A stretch of 64,000 nucleotides of DNA from Desulfuromonas versatilis (GCF_019704135.1 NZ_AP024355.1:1854001-1918000), one strand, 5' to 3'; counted from the stretch's first letter, positions 8,323 to 15,081 are shown. The notes: generated from the sequence alone by a model not told the origin. Numbers and translations are program-made.

Positions 8323-8769
8323 ATGAAAGAAGCGATTTTAAAGGACTTTTTCCTTGGCAGGGTGTCCCCAGAGGCTCTTAAAAAAGACCTAATTGGGGCA
8401 GTAGAGTCAGAAGGGAAAATCAGTCGTCAATACATTGAGGACATGGACTCAGAATTTGAGGTCAAGTCAGCGCATCTGGTTCGTGTCTGCGATGCGGTTC
8501 TCGATGGTATTTTAGATCCGATGGACTTAAGCACAATCGGTTTCTGCCTAATGGCTTCTGATTATTTCGAATTCGATACAGACACCGAAGATGGAGCGCG
8601 AGTTGCAGATGCCGCCATTGATTGGGCCGACTACTTGATAAATTATGACCTAAATAAAGAAACGACAAAAAAATCCAAAGAAAGACTTATTACAGGCAAA
8701 AACCTTTTTACAGAAAACGACCATTACCTAGACCGGCATGGTCGCTCTAAAGATAAAAAGGGCTTCTAA
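8323..8769 (+). CDS. Hypothetical cassette protein, 148 aa
   Basis: A small acidic soluble protein that I do not recognise. I chose ATG 8323 (MKEAILKDFFLG) because a TATAAT lies 25 bp upstream and the longer in-frame extension to 8062 reads through repeat-rich non-coding sequence. The protein looks helical, with FEFDTDTEDGARVADAAIDWADYL near residues 90-112 and a Lys-rich basic tail; it has no signal peptide or membrane span. The gene is clearly more AT-rich than the surrounding chromosome. Its stop codon overlaps the first box of an attC-like site, which is how integron cassettes are built. A defence or immunity role would be guesswork. Confidence 0.7.
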   Translation: MKEAILKDFFLGRVSPEALKKDLIGAVESEGKISRQYIEDMDSEFEVKSAHLVRVCDAVLDGILDPMDLSTIGFCLMASDYFEFDTDTEDGARVADAAIDWADYLINYDLNKETTKKSKERLITGKNLFTENDHYLDRHGRSKDKKGF

Positions 8770-8868
8770 CACTGCGCTGAACTCGGACTGTTGAAAAGGC
8801 GGTGGTTCTCGAAAAATGTGTACGGAATTGTTCTGCGTTTCGCAGCCGGTTAGCTTTAACCGTTAAAA
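8764..8868 (+). other. attC-like integron recombination site 1
   Basis: Boxes in order: R'' TTCTAAC (8764-8770, sharing the gene's stop codon), spacer ACTGC, L'' GCTGAACTCGG (8776-8786), a central region, L' CCGGTTAGC (8846-8854), spacer TTTAACC, R' GTTAAAA (8862-8868). L'' and L' are complementary if two bases of L'' bulge out, the hallmark extrahelical arrangement of attC. The total is 105 bp. The next gene starts 26 bp after the R' box. Confidence 0.55.
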
Positions 8869-8893
8869 ATTAAAAAGAAGAAAAGACAATAAA

Positions 8894-9445
8894 ATGGAAG
8901 AAAAAGATTTTTTTTACGCCTTAGGAATCGTCATCACAGGATTTATTAGCATATGGAACGTAATAAATCATTACAGATTAAATAAAAGAACTTCTTTCAT
9001 CAATACAGTTACAAGCGAAAGAGTAAAATGGCTTGATAAACTTCGTCAAAACATATCAAGTTTTTGTGGCCTTACACATACCTGGGCTATGACAGACGTA
9101 AAGGGAAAGCCTGAGGAGTTTGAATTATTATCTCAATTAGACAAATTAAGGTATCTAATACGCCTCCAACTTAACCCGCAAGTTATTGATGGCGAACCAA
9201 ATTCTGATAAAAAAATTGAACAACTAATAGCAAAAATTCCTGACCTCACCCATGAATCACAGCAAAATGAGTTAAAAACTGCATTAAATGAATTAATTAC
9301 CACAAGCCAAATATTGTTAAAACACGAATGGGAAAAGGTTAAAGCTGAATCAAAAAGAGGCGATTTAAAAGAAAATGAGCATTGCTTGGATCCCATGATC
9401 GATAAATTGAATGAGTGGTGCTTGAATAAAACACAGAAGAAATAA
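8894..9445 (+). CDS. Membrane-anchored hypothetical cassette protein, 183 aa
   Basis: One N-terminal membrane span (FFYALGIVITGFISIWNVI, residues 6-24) is followed by a helical, charged cytoplasmic-looking region rich in Lys, Glu and Gln. I do not recognise a family. The segment TSERVKWLDKLRQNISSF after the span resembles the linker in other small single-span proteins of unknown role common in mobile regions, but that is not diagnostic. The gene is strongly AT-rich. AGAAGAAAAGAC precedes the ATG. It lies between attC-like site 1 and a left attC arm, so I read it as the second cassette. Its right attC arm is separated from it by a RAYT insertion. Confidence 0.7.
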   Translation: MEEKDFFYALGIVITGFISIWNVINHYRLNKRTSFINTVTSERVKWLDKLRQNISSFCGLTHTWAMTDVKGKPEEFELLSQLDKLRYLIRLQLNPQVIDGEPNSDKKIEQLIAKIPDLTHESQQNELKTALNELITTSQILLKHEWEKVKAESKRGDLKENEHCLDPMIDKLNEWCLNKTQKK

Positions 9446-9451
9446 AAAAAT

Positions 9452-9480
9452 TTTTAACAATAGAGTGAACCGGACTGTTT
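9452..9480 (+). other. Left arm of an attC-like site, interrupted
   Basis: TTTTAAC (9452-9458), spacer, GTGAACCGG (9465-9473), then ACTGTTT. This matches the left arm of site 1 (GCTGAACTCGG followed by ACTGTT). No matching right arm follows directly, because REP/RAYT sequence begins about 45 bp later. A weak candidate right arm (CCTGTTCTC ... GTTTTAG) lies just before the gene at 10383. Confidence 0.4.
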
Positions 9481-9522
9481 AGACATGGGTGCTTCACGAA
9501 AAGGCCTCTACCAAATTAAAAA

Positions 9523-9566
9523 GTCAGGGGGTCAGGTCAGGGGGTCAGGCTTCCAAGTTGACAAGT
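9523..9566 (+). repeat. REP repeats, left flank of RAYT copy 1
   Basis: Two partial and one full copy of GGGGTCAGG...CTTCCAAGTTGACAAG precede the RAYT gene. The same unit occurs inverted on the right side of every RAYT copy. Confidence 0.8.
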
Positions 9567-9591
9567 TTTTCGACCGAGATATATTTCCACA

Positions 9592-10239
9592 ATGGCCCGT
9601 AAACCACGCATACACCTCCCTGGTGGACTTTATCACGTCATTCTTCGCGGCAACGGCGGCCAACCCATTTTTCTCCATAATGATGACCGCTACCGTTTCT
9701 ATCTTCTGCTGCAGGAGGGCACCAACCGGTTTGGTTATCGGGTTCACGCCTTCTGCCTGATGACCAATCATGTCCATCTTGCCCTACAAACTGGCGACAT
9801 TCCCTTGTCGCGCGGGATGCAAAACCTCTCTTTTCGTTTTACCCGCTGGATCAACAAACGCGAAAAAAGATCCGGGCATTTGTTCCAGGGGCGCTACAAG
9901 GCTGTATTGGTAGATGGTGACAGCTATCTGCTGGAGTTGGTTCGATATATCCATCTCAACCCAGTGCGTGCCGGTATGGTTGGAGATCCCAGGGAATATT
10001 CCTGGAGTGGCCACAATTGCAACCTCGGCAACGAATCCCTTCCGTGGTTGACTACTGACTGGATGCTCAGGCAGTTTGGAAGAACATCTGCAGCGGCACG
10101 TGCCGGATACCTGAACTTCGTTCTCGATGGATTGGGTGTTAATCTCCCACGTGAGTTTCACCGCGGGGAAGATGATCCTCGGAGCATCGGCGACGATGAT
10201 TTTGCGGAGAAGTGTCTTTCGGGCAACTTGGAAGACTGA
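9592..10239 (+). CDS. REP-associated tyrosine transposase (RAYT), C-terminally truncated copy 1
   Basis: A 215-residue member of the IS200/IS605-related Y1 transposase group that acts on REP hairpins. The HUH metal-binding motif is MTNHVHLAL near residue 62, and the candidate nucleophile Tyr is in LVRYIHLNPVRAG near residue 122. It starts MARKPRIHLPGGLYHVILRG; no Shine-Dalgarno is visible. Compared with the 311-residue copy at 12752, it stops at SGNLED, where a REP repeat is joined to the gene and supplies the stop, so the roughly 95-residue C-terminal domain is missing. About 93-95 percent identical by eye to the other two copies over the shared part. Activity is uncertain. Confidence 0.9.
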   Translation: MARKPRIHLPGGLYHVILRGNGGQPIFLHNDDRYRFYLLLQEGTNRFGYRVHAFCLMTNHVHLALQTGDIPLSRGMQNLSFRFTRWINKREKRSGHLFQGRYKAVLVDGDSYLLELVRYIHLNPVRAGMVGDPREYSWSGHNCNLGNESLPWLTTDWMLRQFGRTSAAARAGYLNFVLDGLGVNLPREFHRGEDDPRSIGDDDFAEKCLSGNLED

Positions 10240-10346
10240 CCCCCGCTTGACCCCATTCTCTCAAGAAGGGATTTAAGTAACTTGACAACTTGGAAGCCTG
10301 ACCCTCAGATTCAGATTCTGACCCTCAGATTCTGACCCTCAGATTC
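10228..10346 (-). repeat. REP repeats, right flank of RAYT copy 1
   Basis: Inverted copies of the REP unit: AACTTGGAAGACTGACCCCC at 10230 and CTTGACAACTTGGAAGCCTG at 10281, followed by short repeated GACCCTCAGATTC units (three to four copies, 10302-10346). The decayed units suggest slippage. Confidence 0.8.
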
Positions 10347-10382
10347 TCAGATTTTCCTGTTCTCTAACAAAAAGAGGTTTTA

Positions 10383-10808
10383 GTGGATAAAAAGTATAGT
10401 GGTTCATGTTTGTGTGGGAGCGTTAGATTTGAAATCGAGGGCAACTTTGACTCTTTCTATCTCTGCCACTGCAAACATTGCCAAAAAGATACAGGTTCGG
10501 CTCATGCAGCCAACTTATTTTCTGAATCAGCGATCCTAACGTGGTGCAAAGGGGAAAATTACGTTAAAACCTACAATTTACCCAACACACTACATTCAAA
10601 AAGCTTTTGTCTAAATTGTGGTTCAGCGCTACCGAACAAATCAGAAAAGTCGGGGTTTATTGTAGTTCCAGCAGGAAGCTTAGACTCAACACTAAATGTT
10701 CGTCCTAACGCACACTTATTTGTTAGCAGTAAAGCGAGTTGGGAACATCATTTGGACAGTATTCCTAGTTTTGAAAAGTTGCCAAGCAAAAGCAATAAAA
10801 ACATCTAA
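10383..10808 (+). CDS. GFA/CENP-V family protein (cassette gene)
   Basis: A 141-residue protein of the glutathione-dependent formaldehyde-activating enzyme-like (GFA) family. The zinc-binding cysteines are visible: GSCLCGSVRFE (residues 7-17), CHCKHCQKDTGS (residues 28-39) and SFCLNCGSALPN (residues 76-87). Family members bind two zinc ions; most have unknown substrates. The start is GTG at 10383 (MDKKYSGSCLCG) with AAAGAGGTTTTA upstream. Such genes are frequent integron cassettes, which agrees with the attC-like site whose first box overlaps this gene's stop. The gene is AT-rich relative to the chromosome. Confidence 0.88.
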   Translation: MDKKYSGSCLCGSVRFEIEGNFDSFYLCHCKHCQKDTGSAHAANLFSESAILTWCKGENYVKTYNLPNTLHSKSFCLNCGSALPNKSEKSGFIVVPAGSLDSTLNVRPNAHLFVSSKASWEHHLDSIPSFEKLPSKSNKNI

Positions 10809-10905
10809 CACACATTTCAAGCGGACAGGTCAACAGTAGTGCGTCCCTAAGAAAACTGTAGTTCGCTAAGGTCTCTACGCTGCCGCTTAAATCAATCCGT
10901 TATTC
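10803..10905 (+). other. attC-like integron recombination site 2 (best formed)
   Basis: R'' TCTAAC (10804-10809, overlapping the stop TAA), spacer ACACATT, L'' TCAAGCGG (10817-10824), central part, L' CCGCTTAA (10883-10890), spacer ATCAATCC, R' GTTATTC (10899-10905). L'' and L' pair at 7 of 8 positions. The left arm continues CGGACAGG, resembling CGGACTG of the other two arms. The next gene's ATG would follow the core GTT by only 14 bp if the IS element were removed. Confidence 0.65.
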
Positions 10906-10914
10906 GTGATATGG

Positions 10915-12168
10915 CACTGCTGTCTCACAAATTCACAGCAGGGCTAACTGATTGTTTCGTATAGTGTTTTTGCGTGGAGACGGCTTGAATAGCTCTTCTA
11001 AATCGCGCTTCTCGAATAAATTTAGCTGTAATATCCGCAACATGCGCTGTAACGAAGCTCCGACTTTCGACTGGAACTTCAGGAACGAGAGTACCAAGTA
11101 GGCACATAGGGCGATCCAAAGCTGGGTCTTCACCGCGTTCATGGATGTGCCCAAGAAGCTCTTCACCTTCAGGTTCTGTTTGATCCACTTGAAGAAGAGC
11201 TCGATCTGCCAGCGTTCTTTGTAAAGATCGGCCACCGTTTGGGCCGGGATCTCCAAGGCATTGGTCACGAACTGGTAAATGATGCCCGTTTCCTCGTCCC
11301 GATACGTGACCAAGCGGAAGGTTTCGGGCAGCTTGCCCAAATGGATTTCTCGGTCCTCGATCACCCCCGGGCTCTTGCGGCCACGGCGTTTTTTGCCGGG
11401 CGTGACGATGGCGTTGCTCTTGAGGCGGGTGACAAAGAATACCCCGTCCTCACACAGTTCCTGATACCAGGTGTAATCGGTGTAGCCTCGGTCGAAGACC
11501 ACATAGGAGCCCTTGGGGAGTTCGAGCTCTCTGGCATGGTTGATTTCATGCTCCTTGCCTTCGGTCAGATCGACAAAGGCGGGTAAATAGCCGTCGGCAT
11601 CGAGCCCGACATGAAGCTTGGCCGCCCCCTTGTTCTTCTGGTACTTGGCCCAAGGAAACAGGGAGAGTGTCAGGTCGAGCAGGGAAGCATCCAGCAGGTA
11701 GATTTTTCCGTCGAGTTTGAAGCTTTTGTTCCGTGGCGCCATTGACTGGCAGCGGGCCAACAGGCGCTGAAACAGCTCTTCGTAAAGAGTGTGCGGCTGA
11801 CTTTCGTTACAGCGCGCCAAGGTGGCTCTGCTGAACACCTTGACGCCCAAGTGGTAGAGCTTGCTGCCCTGAACGCTGAGATTGTCAACGACATCCCGCA
11901 GGCTGCTCCGACCTGTCAGCTGTGCTGTCAGCATGGCGACAAACTGGGTCCAGCGGGAGAACGAACGAAACTTCTGCCCGACGTGATGCTTGTTCGCCAG
12001 GGATTGAAATTCATGTCTCGGAAAAATTCGTACAATTTGAGAAAGAACGGTGCTACAATGGGCCACGGCTCGGAACTCCTTATTGTTATTATGGTTTTGG
12101 CGAACTCATTATAACATTTTGGAGTCTCCGGGCCTTCTATTTTTTGATCAAACTATGAGACAGCAGTG
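10915..12168 (-). mobile_element. IS4-family insertion sequence, complete, with 9-bp target duplication
   Basis: The 13-bp terminal inverted repeats CACTGCTGTCTCA (10915-10927) and TGAGACAGCAGTG (12156-12168) bound a 1254-bp element. The host bases GTGATATGG occur directly on both sides (10906-10914 and 12169-12177), an exact target-site duplication. The element carries one transposase gene on the minus strand that fills almost the whole length. Intact ends, an intact gene and a perfect duplication indicate recent insertion. Confidence 0.95.
10933..12066 (-). CDS. IS4-family transposase (DUF4372 + DDE domains)
   Basis: A 377-residue DDE transposase. Residues 1-105 form the N-terminal DUF4372-like region (FPRHEFQSLANKHHVGQKF). 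The catalytic core shows YLLDASLLD (first Asp), VVFDRGYTDY (second Asp) and the IS4 signature YKERWQIELFFKWIK (Y-2-R-3-E-6-K pattern). The GTG start at 12066 follows AAGGAGTTCCGAGCC; this is the best ribosome-binding site. The gene spans nearly the entire element between the two inverted repeats and has no frameshift, so it may be active. Confidence 0.95.
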   Translation of the reverse strand: MAHCSTVLSQIVRIFPRHEFQSLANKHHVGQKFRSFSRWTQFVAMLTAQLTGRSSLRDVVDNLSVQGSKLYHLGVKVFSRATLARCNESQPHTLYEELFQRLLARCQSMAPRNKSFKLDGKIYLLDASLLDLTLSLFPWAKYQKNKGAAKLHVGLDADGYLPAFVDLTEGKEHEINHARELELPKGSYVVFDRGYTDYTWYQELCEDGVFFVTRLKSNAIVTPGKKRRGRKSPGVIEDREIHLGKLPETFRLVTYRDEETGIIYQFVTNALEIPAQTVADLYKERWQIELFFKWIKQNLKVKSFLGTSMNAVKTQLWIALCAYLVLSFLKFQSKVGASLQRMLRILQLNLFEKRDLEELFKPSPRKNTIRNNQLALL

Positions 12169-12173
12169 GTGAT

Positions 12174-12677
12174 ATGGGAAATACAAGAGGAATGGGAACG
12201 TTATTACTCTTCTGCGGAAAAATGGGGGCAGGAAAATCGACTCAAGCGAAGGTTATCGCATCAGAACAAAATGCGGTATTACTTTCCGAAGATGAGTGGC
12301 TATCAACTTTATACCCACAGCAAATTTCATCGTTCGATAACTACCTAAAATATTCAGCACTACTAAGGCCGCTGATTAAATCCCATGTTCAGAATATACT
12401 TTCTACAGGTACAAACGTGGTCATGGATTTCCCGGCGAACACAAAAAAACAAAGAAAATGGTTTTTAAATCTGGCGTCAGAAATCGGTGCGAATCATCAA
12501 TTAATCTACCTTAAAGTTAGTGATGAGCTGTGTTTAAAGCAAATAGGGAAAAGACGCACAGAGCAACCGGACAGAGCAGCATTTGATACAGAAGCTGTCT
12601 TTACACATGTGACCAAGTTTTTTGAAGAACCAAGCCAAAGTGAAGGCTTAAATATCAAAGTAATTACAAGCGTATAA
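12174..12677 (+). CDS. P-loop AAA-type kinase/ATPase (cassette gene)
   Basis: A 167-residue nucleotide-binding protein with Walker A GKMGAGKST near residues 15-23 and a kinase-like layout (NVVMDFPANTKKQR as Walker B region, then a lid KRRTEQPDRAAF). It resembles small AAA_33/zeta-toxin or chloramphenicol phosphotransferase-like kinases; the substrate is unknown. ATG 12174 lies inside the IS target duplication, so the IS4 element sits immediately upstream and has replaced its native promoter region. A second ATG at 12192 follows AAGAGG closely. The gene is AT-rich. Before the insertion it started 14 bp after the core of attC-like site 2, as cassette genes do. Its own attC is cut: only GACTAAC remains at 12678. 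Confidence 0.8.
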   Translation: MGNTRGMGTLLLFCGKMGAGKSTQAKVIASEQNAVLLSEDEWLSTLYPQQISSFDNYLKYSALLRPLIKSHVQNILSTGTNVVMDFPANTKKQRKWFLNLASEIGANHQLIYLKVSDELCLKQIGKRRTEQPDRAAFDTEAVFTHVTKFFEEPSQSEGLNIKVITSV

Positions 12678-12699
12678 GACTAACCAACCAGTCAGTGCC

Positions 12700-12725
12700 A
12701 GGGGGGCAGGCTCCAAGTTGACAAG
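12700..12725 (+). repeat. REP repeat, left flank of RAYT copy 2
   Basis: GGGGGGCAGGCTCCAAGTTG followed by ACAAG is one REP unit with a one-base deletion relative to the other copies. It directly follows the truncated attC of the kinase cassette. Confidence 0.8.
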
Positions 12726-12751
12726 TTTTTCGACCGAGATATATTTCGACA

Positions 12752-13687
12752 ATGGCCCGTAAACCACGCATTCACCTCCCTGGTGGACTTTATCACGTCA
12801 TTCTTCGCGGCAACGGCGGCCAACCCATTTTTCTCCAAAATGATGACCGCTACCGTTTCTATCTTTTGCTGCAGGAGGGCACCAACCGGTTTGGTTATCG
12901 GGCTCACGCCTTCTGCCTGATGACCAATCATGTCCATCTTGCCGTGCAAGTTGGCGACATTCCCTTGTCCCGCGGAATGCAAAACCTCGCTTTTCGTTTT
13001 ACCCGCTGGATCAACAGGCGCGAAAAAAGATCCGGGCATTTGTTCCAGGGGCGCTACAAGGCCGTATTGGTAGATGGTGACAGCTATCTGCTGGAGTTGG
13101 TCCGATATATCCATCTCAACCCAGTGCGTGCCGGTATGGTTGGAGATCCCAAGGAATATCCCTGGAGTGGCCACAATTGCTACCTCGGCAACGAATCTCT
13201 TCCGTGGTTGACTACTGACTGGATGCTCAGGCAGTTTGGAAAAACATCCGCAGCGGCCCGTGCCGGGTACCTGACCTTCGTCCTCGATGGATTAGGTGTT
13301 GGTCTCTCGCATGAGTTTCACCGCGGGGAGGATGATCCTCGGATCCTTGGCGACGATGGCTTTGCGGAGAAGTGTCTTTCGGGTTCCGAGGCCAGAAGGC
13401 CGATTCGGGTGACGGTTGAGGAAATCGTCAATAAAGTGTGCCATGCGTACAACATCGAGGAGAGCACCTTAAAGTCGAAATCGCAGCAGAGAGTTGCCTC
13501 GGAGGCGCGAGCGGTAGCTGGATGGCTGGCACGTGAGTTAGGTTGCGTGAGCTTTTCCGACGTCGCCCGACATGTCGCCCGGGACATCGGGAGCATCAGT
13601 TCTGCCGTCCGCCGACTGTCGGACCGTATAAAGGATAAACCGGAACTGGCAGAACTGGTTTACTCGCTCAAGAGGGGATTCTATTGA
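12752..13687 (+). CDS. REP-associated tyrosine transposase (RAYT), full-length copy 2
   Basis: A 311-residue RAYT. Residues 1-205 match the other two copies (HUH motif TNHVHLA near 62; Tyr in LVRYIHLNP near 122). Residues about 210-311 are a C-terminal helical domain resembling the DnaA-type HTH found in long RAYTs (VTVEEIVNKVCHAYNIEEST and FSDVARHVARDIGSISSAVR). It is the only copy with this domain, so it is the likely source for mobilising the REP units. It is flanked by inverted REP repeats and followed by a duplicated fragment of its own 3' end. Confidence 0.92.
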   Translation: MARKPRIHLPGGLYHVILRGNGGQPIFLQNDDRYRFYLLLQEGTNRFGYRAHAFCLMTNHVHLAVQVGDIPLSRGMQNLAFRFTRWINRREKRSGHLFQGRYKAVLVDGDSYLLELVRYIHLNPVRAGMVGDPKEYPWSGHNCYLGNESLPWLTTDWMLRQFGKTSAAARAGYLTFVLDGLGVGLSHEFHRGEDDPRILGDDGFAEKCLSGSEARRPIRVTVEEIVNKVCHAYNIEESTLKSKSQQRVASEARAVAGWLARELGCVSFSDVARHVARDIGSISSAVRRLSDRIKDKPELAELVYSLKRGFY

Positions 13688-13797
13688 CTTGGCAACTTGG
13701 AAGCCTGACCCCCAACTCTGACCCCCAACTTGACCCCCAACTTCTGACCCAACTTGACCCTTGACTTGGCAACTTGGAAGCCTGACCCCCAACTTTC
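13684..13797 (-). repeat. REP repeat cluster downstream of RAYT copy 2
   Basis: CTTGGCAACTTGGAAGCCTG units at 13688 and 13765, each followed by runs of GACCCCCAACTT in slightly decayed tandem form. The orientation is opposite to the left-flank REP. Confidence 0.85.
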
Positions 13798-13918
13798 GAC
13801 ATGTCGACCGGGACATCGGGAGCATCAGTTCAGCCGTCCGCCGACTGTCGGACCGTATAAAGGATAAACCGGAACTGGCAGAACTGGTTTACTCGCTCAA
13901 GAGGGGATTCTATTGACT
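13796..13918 (+). pseudogene. Duplicated 3' fragment of a RAYT gene
   Basis: This stretch repeats 13562-13686 (the last 40 or so codons of RAYT copy 2) almost exactly, including the stop and the following TTGACTTG. Two small differences are GACCGGG for GCCCGGG and CAGCC for CTGCC. The 5' part of this copy is absent. It is a remnant of a fourth RAYT or a local segmental duplication. Confidence 0.85.
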
Positions 13919-13966
13919 TGACAACTTGGAAGCCTGACCCCCAACTTTGACCCCCAACTTCGAAGG
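13915..13966 (-). repeat. REP repeats after the RAYT fragment
   Basis: CTTGACAACTTGGAAGCCTG followed by two GACCCCCAACTT units. It ends 7 bp before the next ATG. Confidence 0.8.
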
Positions 13967-13972
13967 GGTGAC

Positions 13973-14290
13973 ATGAGCAAACCAGACAAACCAACCGGAG
14001 CGGACGGCAGAGGCTTCACCCTCTCCCCGATCTATTTCATCTACGGCCTGGTCGCCTTGCTGGCCATCTTCTGGACCTGGAAGGTGCTCATCGCCTTCGC
14101 CATCCTCTGGGGAGCCGCCATGCTGTTCGCCTGGTTTGATGACCGTCGCCACCAGCGGCGCATTGTCCCCCCTCCCAGGCCTTCCGGCGAGCTGTCGTCG
14201 CCAGGCGAACCGCTCACCGCATGCCCAGAATGCGGCGGTGAGCTGTTCAGCGTCGAGCCGGGGCTGACCAGCGCCGAGGAAATCGCCAAG
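13973..14290 (+). pseudogene. Membrane zinc-ribbon protein gene, broken by RAYT copy 3
   Basis: The ATG at 13973 follows GAAGGGGTGAC. About 106 native codons encode a short hydrophilic start, a double membrane span (residues about 20-60, YGLVALLAIFWTWKVLIAF) and half of a zinc ribbon (TACPECGGELF). The frame then runs from EEIAK straight into REP sequence at 14289 and stops at 14356 inside the RAYT start region. The second Cys pair expected of a ribbon is missing, and the remainder of the gene is not evident downstream. GC content is host-like, so this was probably a resident gene destroyed by insertion. Confidence 0.75.
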
Positions 14291-14319
14291 TCAGGGGGTC
14301 AGGCTTCCAAGTTGACAAG
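14289..14319 (+). repeat. REP repeat, left flank of RAYT copy 3
   Basis: AGTCAGGGGGTCAGGCTTCC followed by AAGTTGACAAG; identical to the inner unit left of RAYT copy 1. Confidence 0.85.
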
Positions 14320-14345
14320 TTTTTCGACCGAGATATATTTCCACA

Positions 14346-14993
14346 ATGGCCCGTAAACCACGCATACACCTCCCTGGTGGACTTTATCACGTCATTCTTC
14401 GCGGCAACGGCGGCCAACCCATTTTTCTCCATAATGATGACCGCTACCGTTTCTATCTTCTGCTGCAGGAGGGCACCAACCGGTTTGGTTATCGGGTTCA
14501 CGCCTTCTGCCTGATGACCAATCATGTCCATCTTGCCGTGCAAGTTGGCGACATTCCCTTGTCCCGCGGAATGCAAAATCTCGCTTTTCGTTTTACCCGC
14601 TGGATCAACAGGCGCGAAAAAAGATCCGGGCATTTGTTCCAGGGGCGCTACAAGGCCGTATTGGTAGATGGTGACAGCTATCTGCTGGAGTTGGTCCGAT
14701 ATATCCATCTCAACCCAGTGCGTGCCGGTATGGTTGGAGATCCCAAGGAATATCCCTGGAGTGGCCACAATTGCTATCTCGGCAACGAATCCCTTCCGTG
14801 GTTGACAACTGACTGGATGCTCAGGCAGTTTGGAAAAACATCCGCAGCGGCACGTGCCGGATACCTGACCTTCATTCTCGGTGGATTGGGTGTTGACCTC
14901 CCGCGTGAGTTTCACCGCGGGGAAGATGACCCTCGGATCATCGGCGACGATGGCTTTGCGGAGAAGTGTCTTTCGGGCAACTTGGAAGCCTGA
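14346..14993 (+). CDS. REP-associated tyrosine transposase (RAYT), C-terminally truncated copy 3
   Basis: A 215-residue RAYT nearly identical to copies 1 and 2 over its whole length. The HUH motif and the catalytic-Tyr region RYIHLNPVRAG are present. As in copy 1, the reading frame runs into the right-hand REP (SGNLEA then TGA supplied by GAAGCCTGA), losing the C-terminal domain kept in copy 2. It is inserted in a membrane zinc-ribbon gene. The shared truncation point suggests copies 1 and 3 derive from one short, REP-bounded unit. Confidence 0.9.
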   Translation: MARKPRIHLPGGLYHVILRGNGGQPIFLHNDDRYRFYLLLQEGTNRFGYRVHAFCLMTNHVHLAVQVGDIPLSRGMQNLAFRFTRWINRREKRSGHLFQGRYKAVLVDGDSYLLELVRYIHLNPVRAGMVGDPKEYPWSGHNCYLGNESLPWLTTDWMLRQFGKTSAAARAGYLTFILGGLGVDLPREFHRGEDDPRIIGDDGFAEKCLSGNLEA

Positions 14994-15002
14994 CCCCCAA
15001 CT
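14976..15002 (-). repeat. REP repeat, right flank of RAYT copy 3
   Basis: GCAACTTGGAAGCCTGACCC followed by CCAACTC, inverted relative to 14289-14319. The REP overlaps the last codons and the stop of the RAYT. Confidence 0.85.
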
Positions 15003-15081
15003 CCAACTGCTTGAAATGGGCCTTCTAAGCCCCGATAACCGCTATCTTTTGGACGTTTAACGTTATATTTCAAGTTGTTGG
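15003..15081. repeat. Inverted repeat at the right edge of the island
   Basis: CCAAC-TG-CTTGAAAT (15003-15017) and ATTTCAAG-TT-GTTGG (15067-15081) are complementary apart from a 2x2 internal loop. The two-box layout recalls attC arms, but the inner spacer is only 2 nt, so the identification is weak. Confidence 0.4.

Noticed and set aside
9523-15002. IS200/IS605 elements with TnpB
   Set aside because: No tnpB frame is present and the flanking palindromes are REP repeats; sequence features fit RAYTs.
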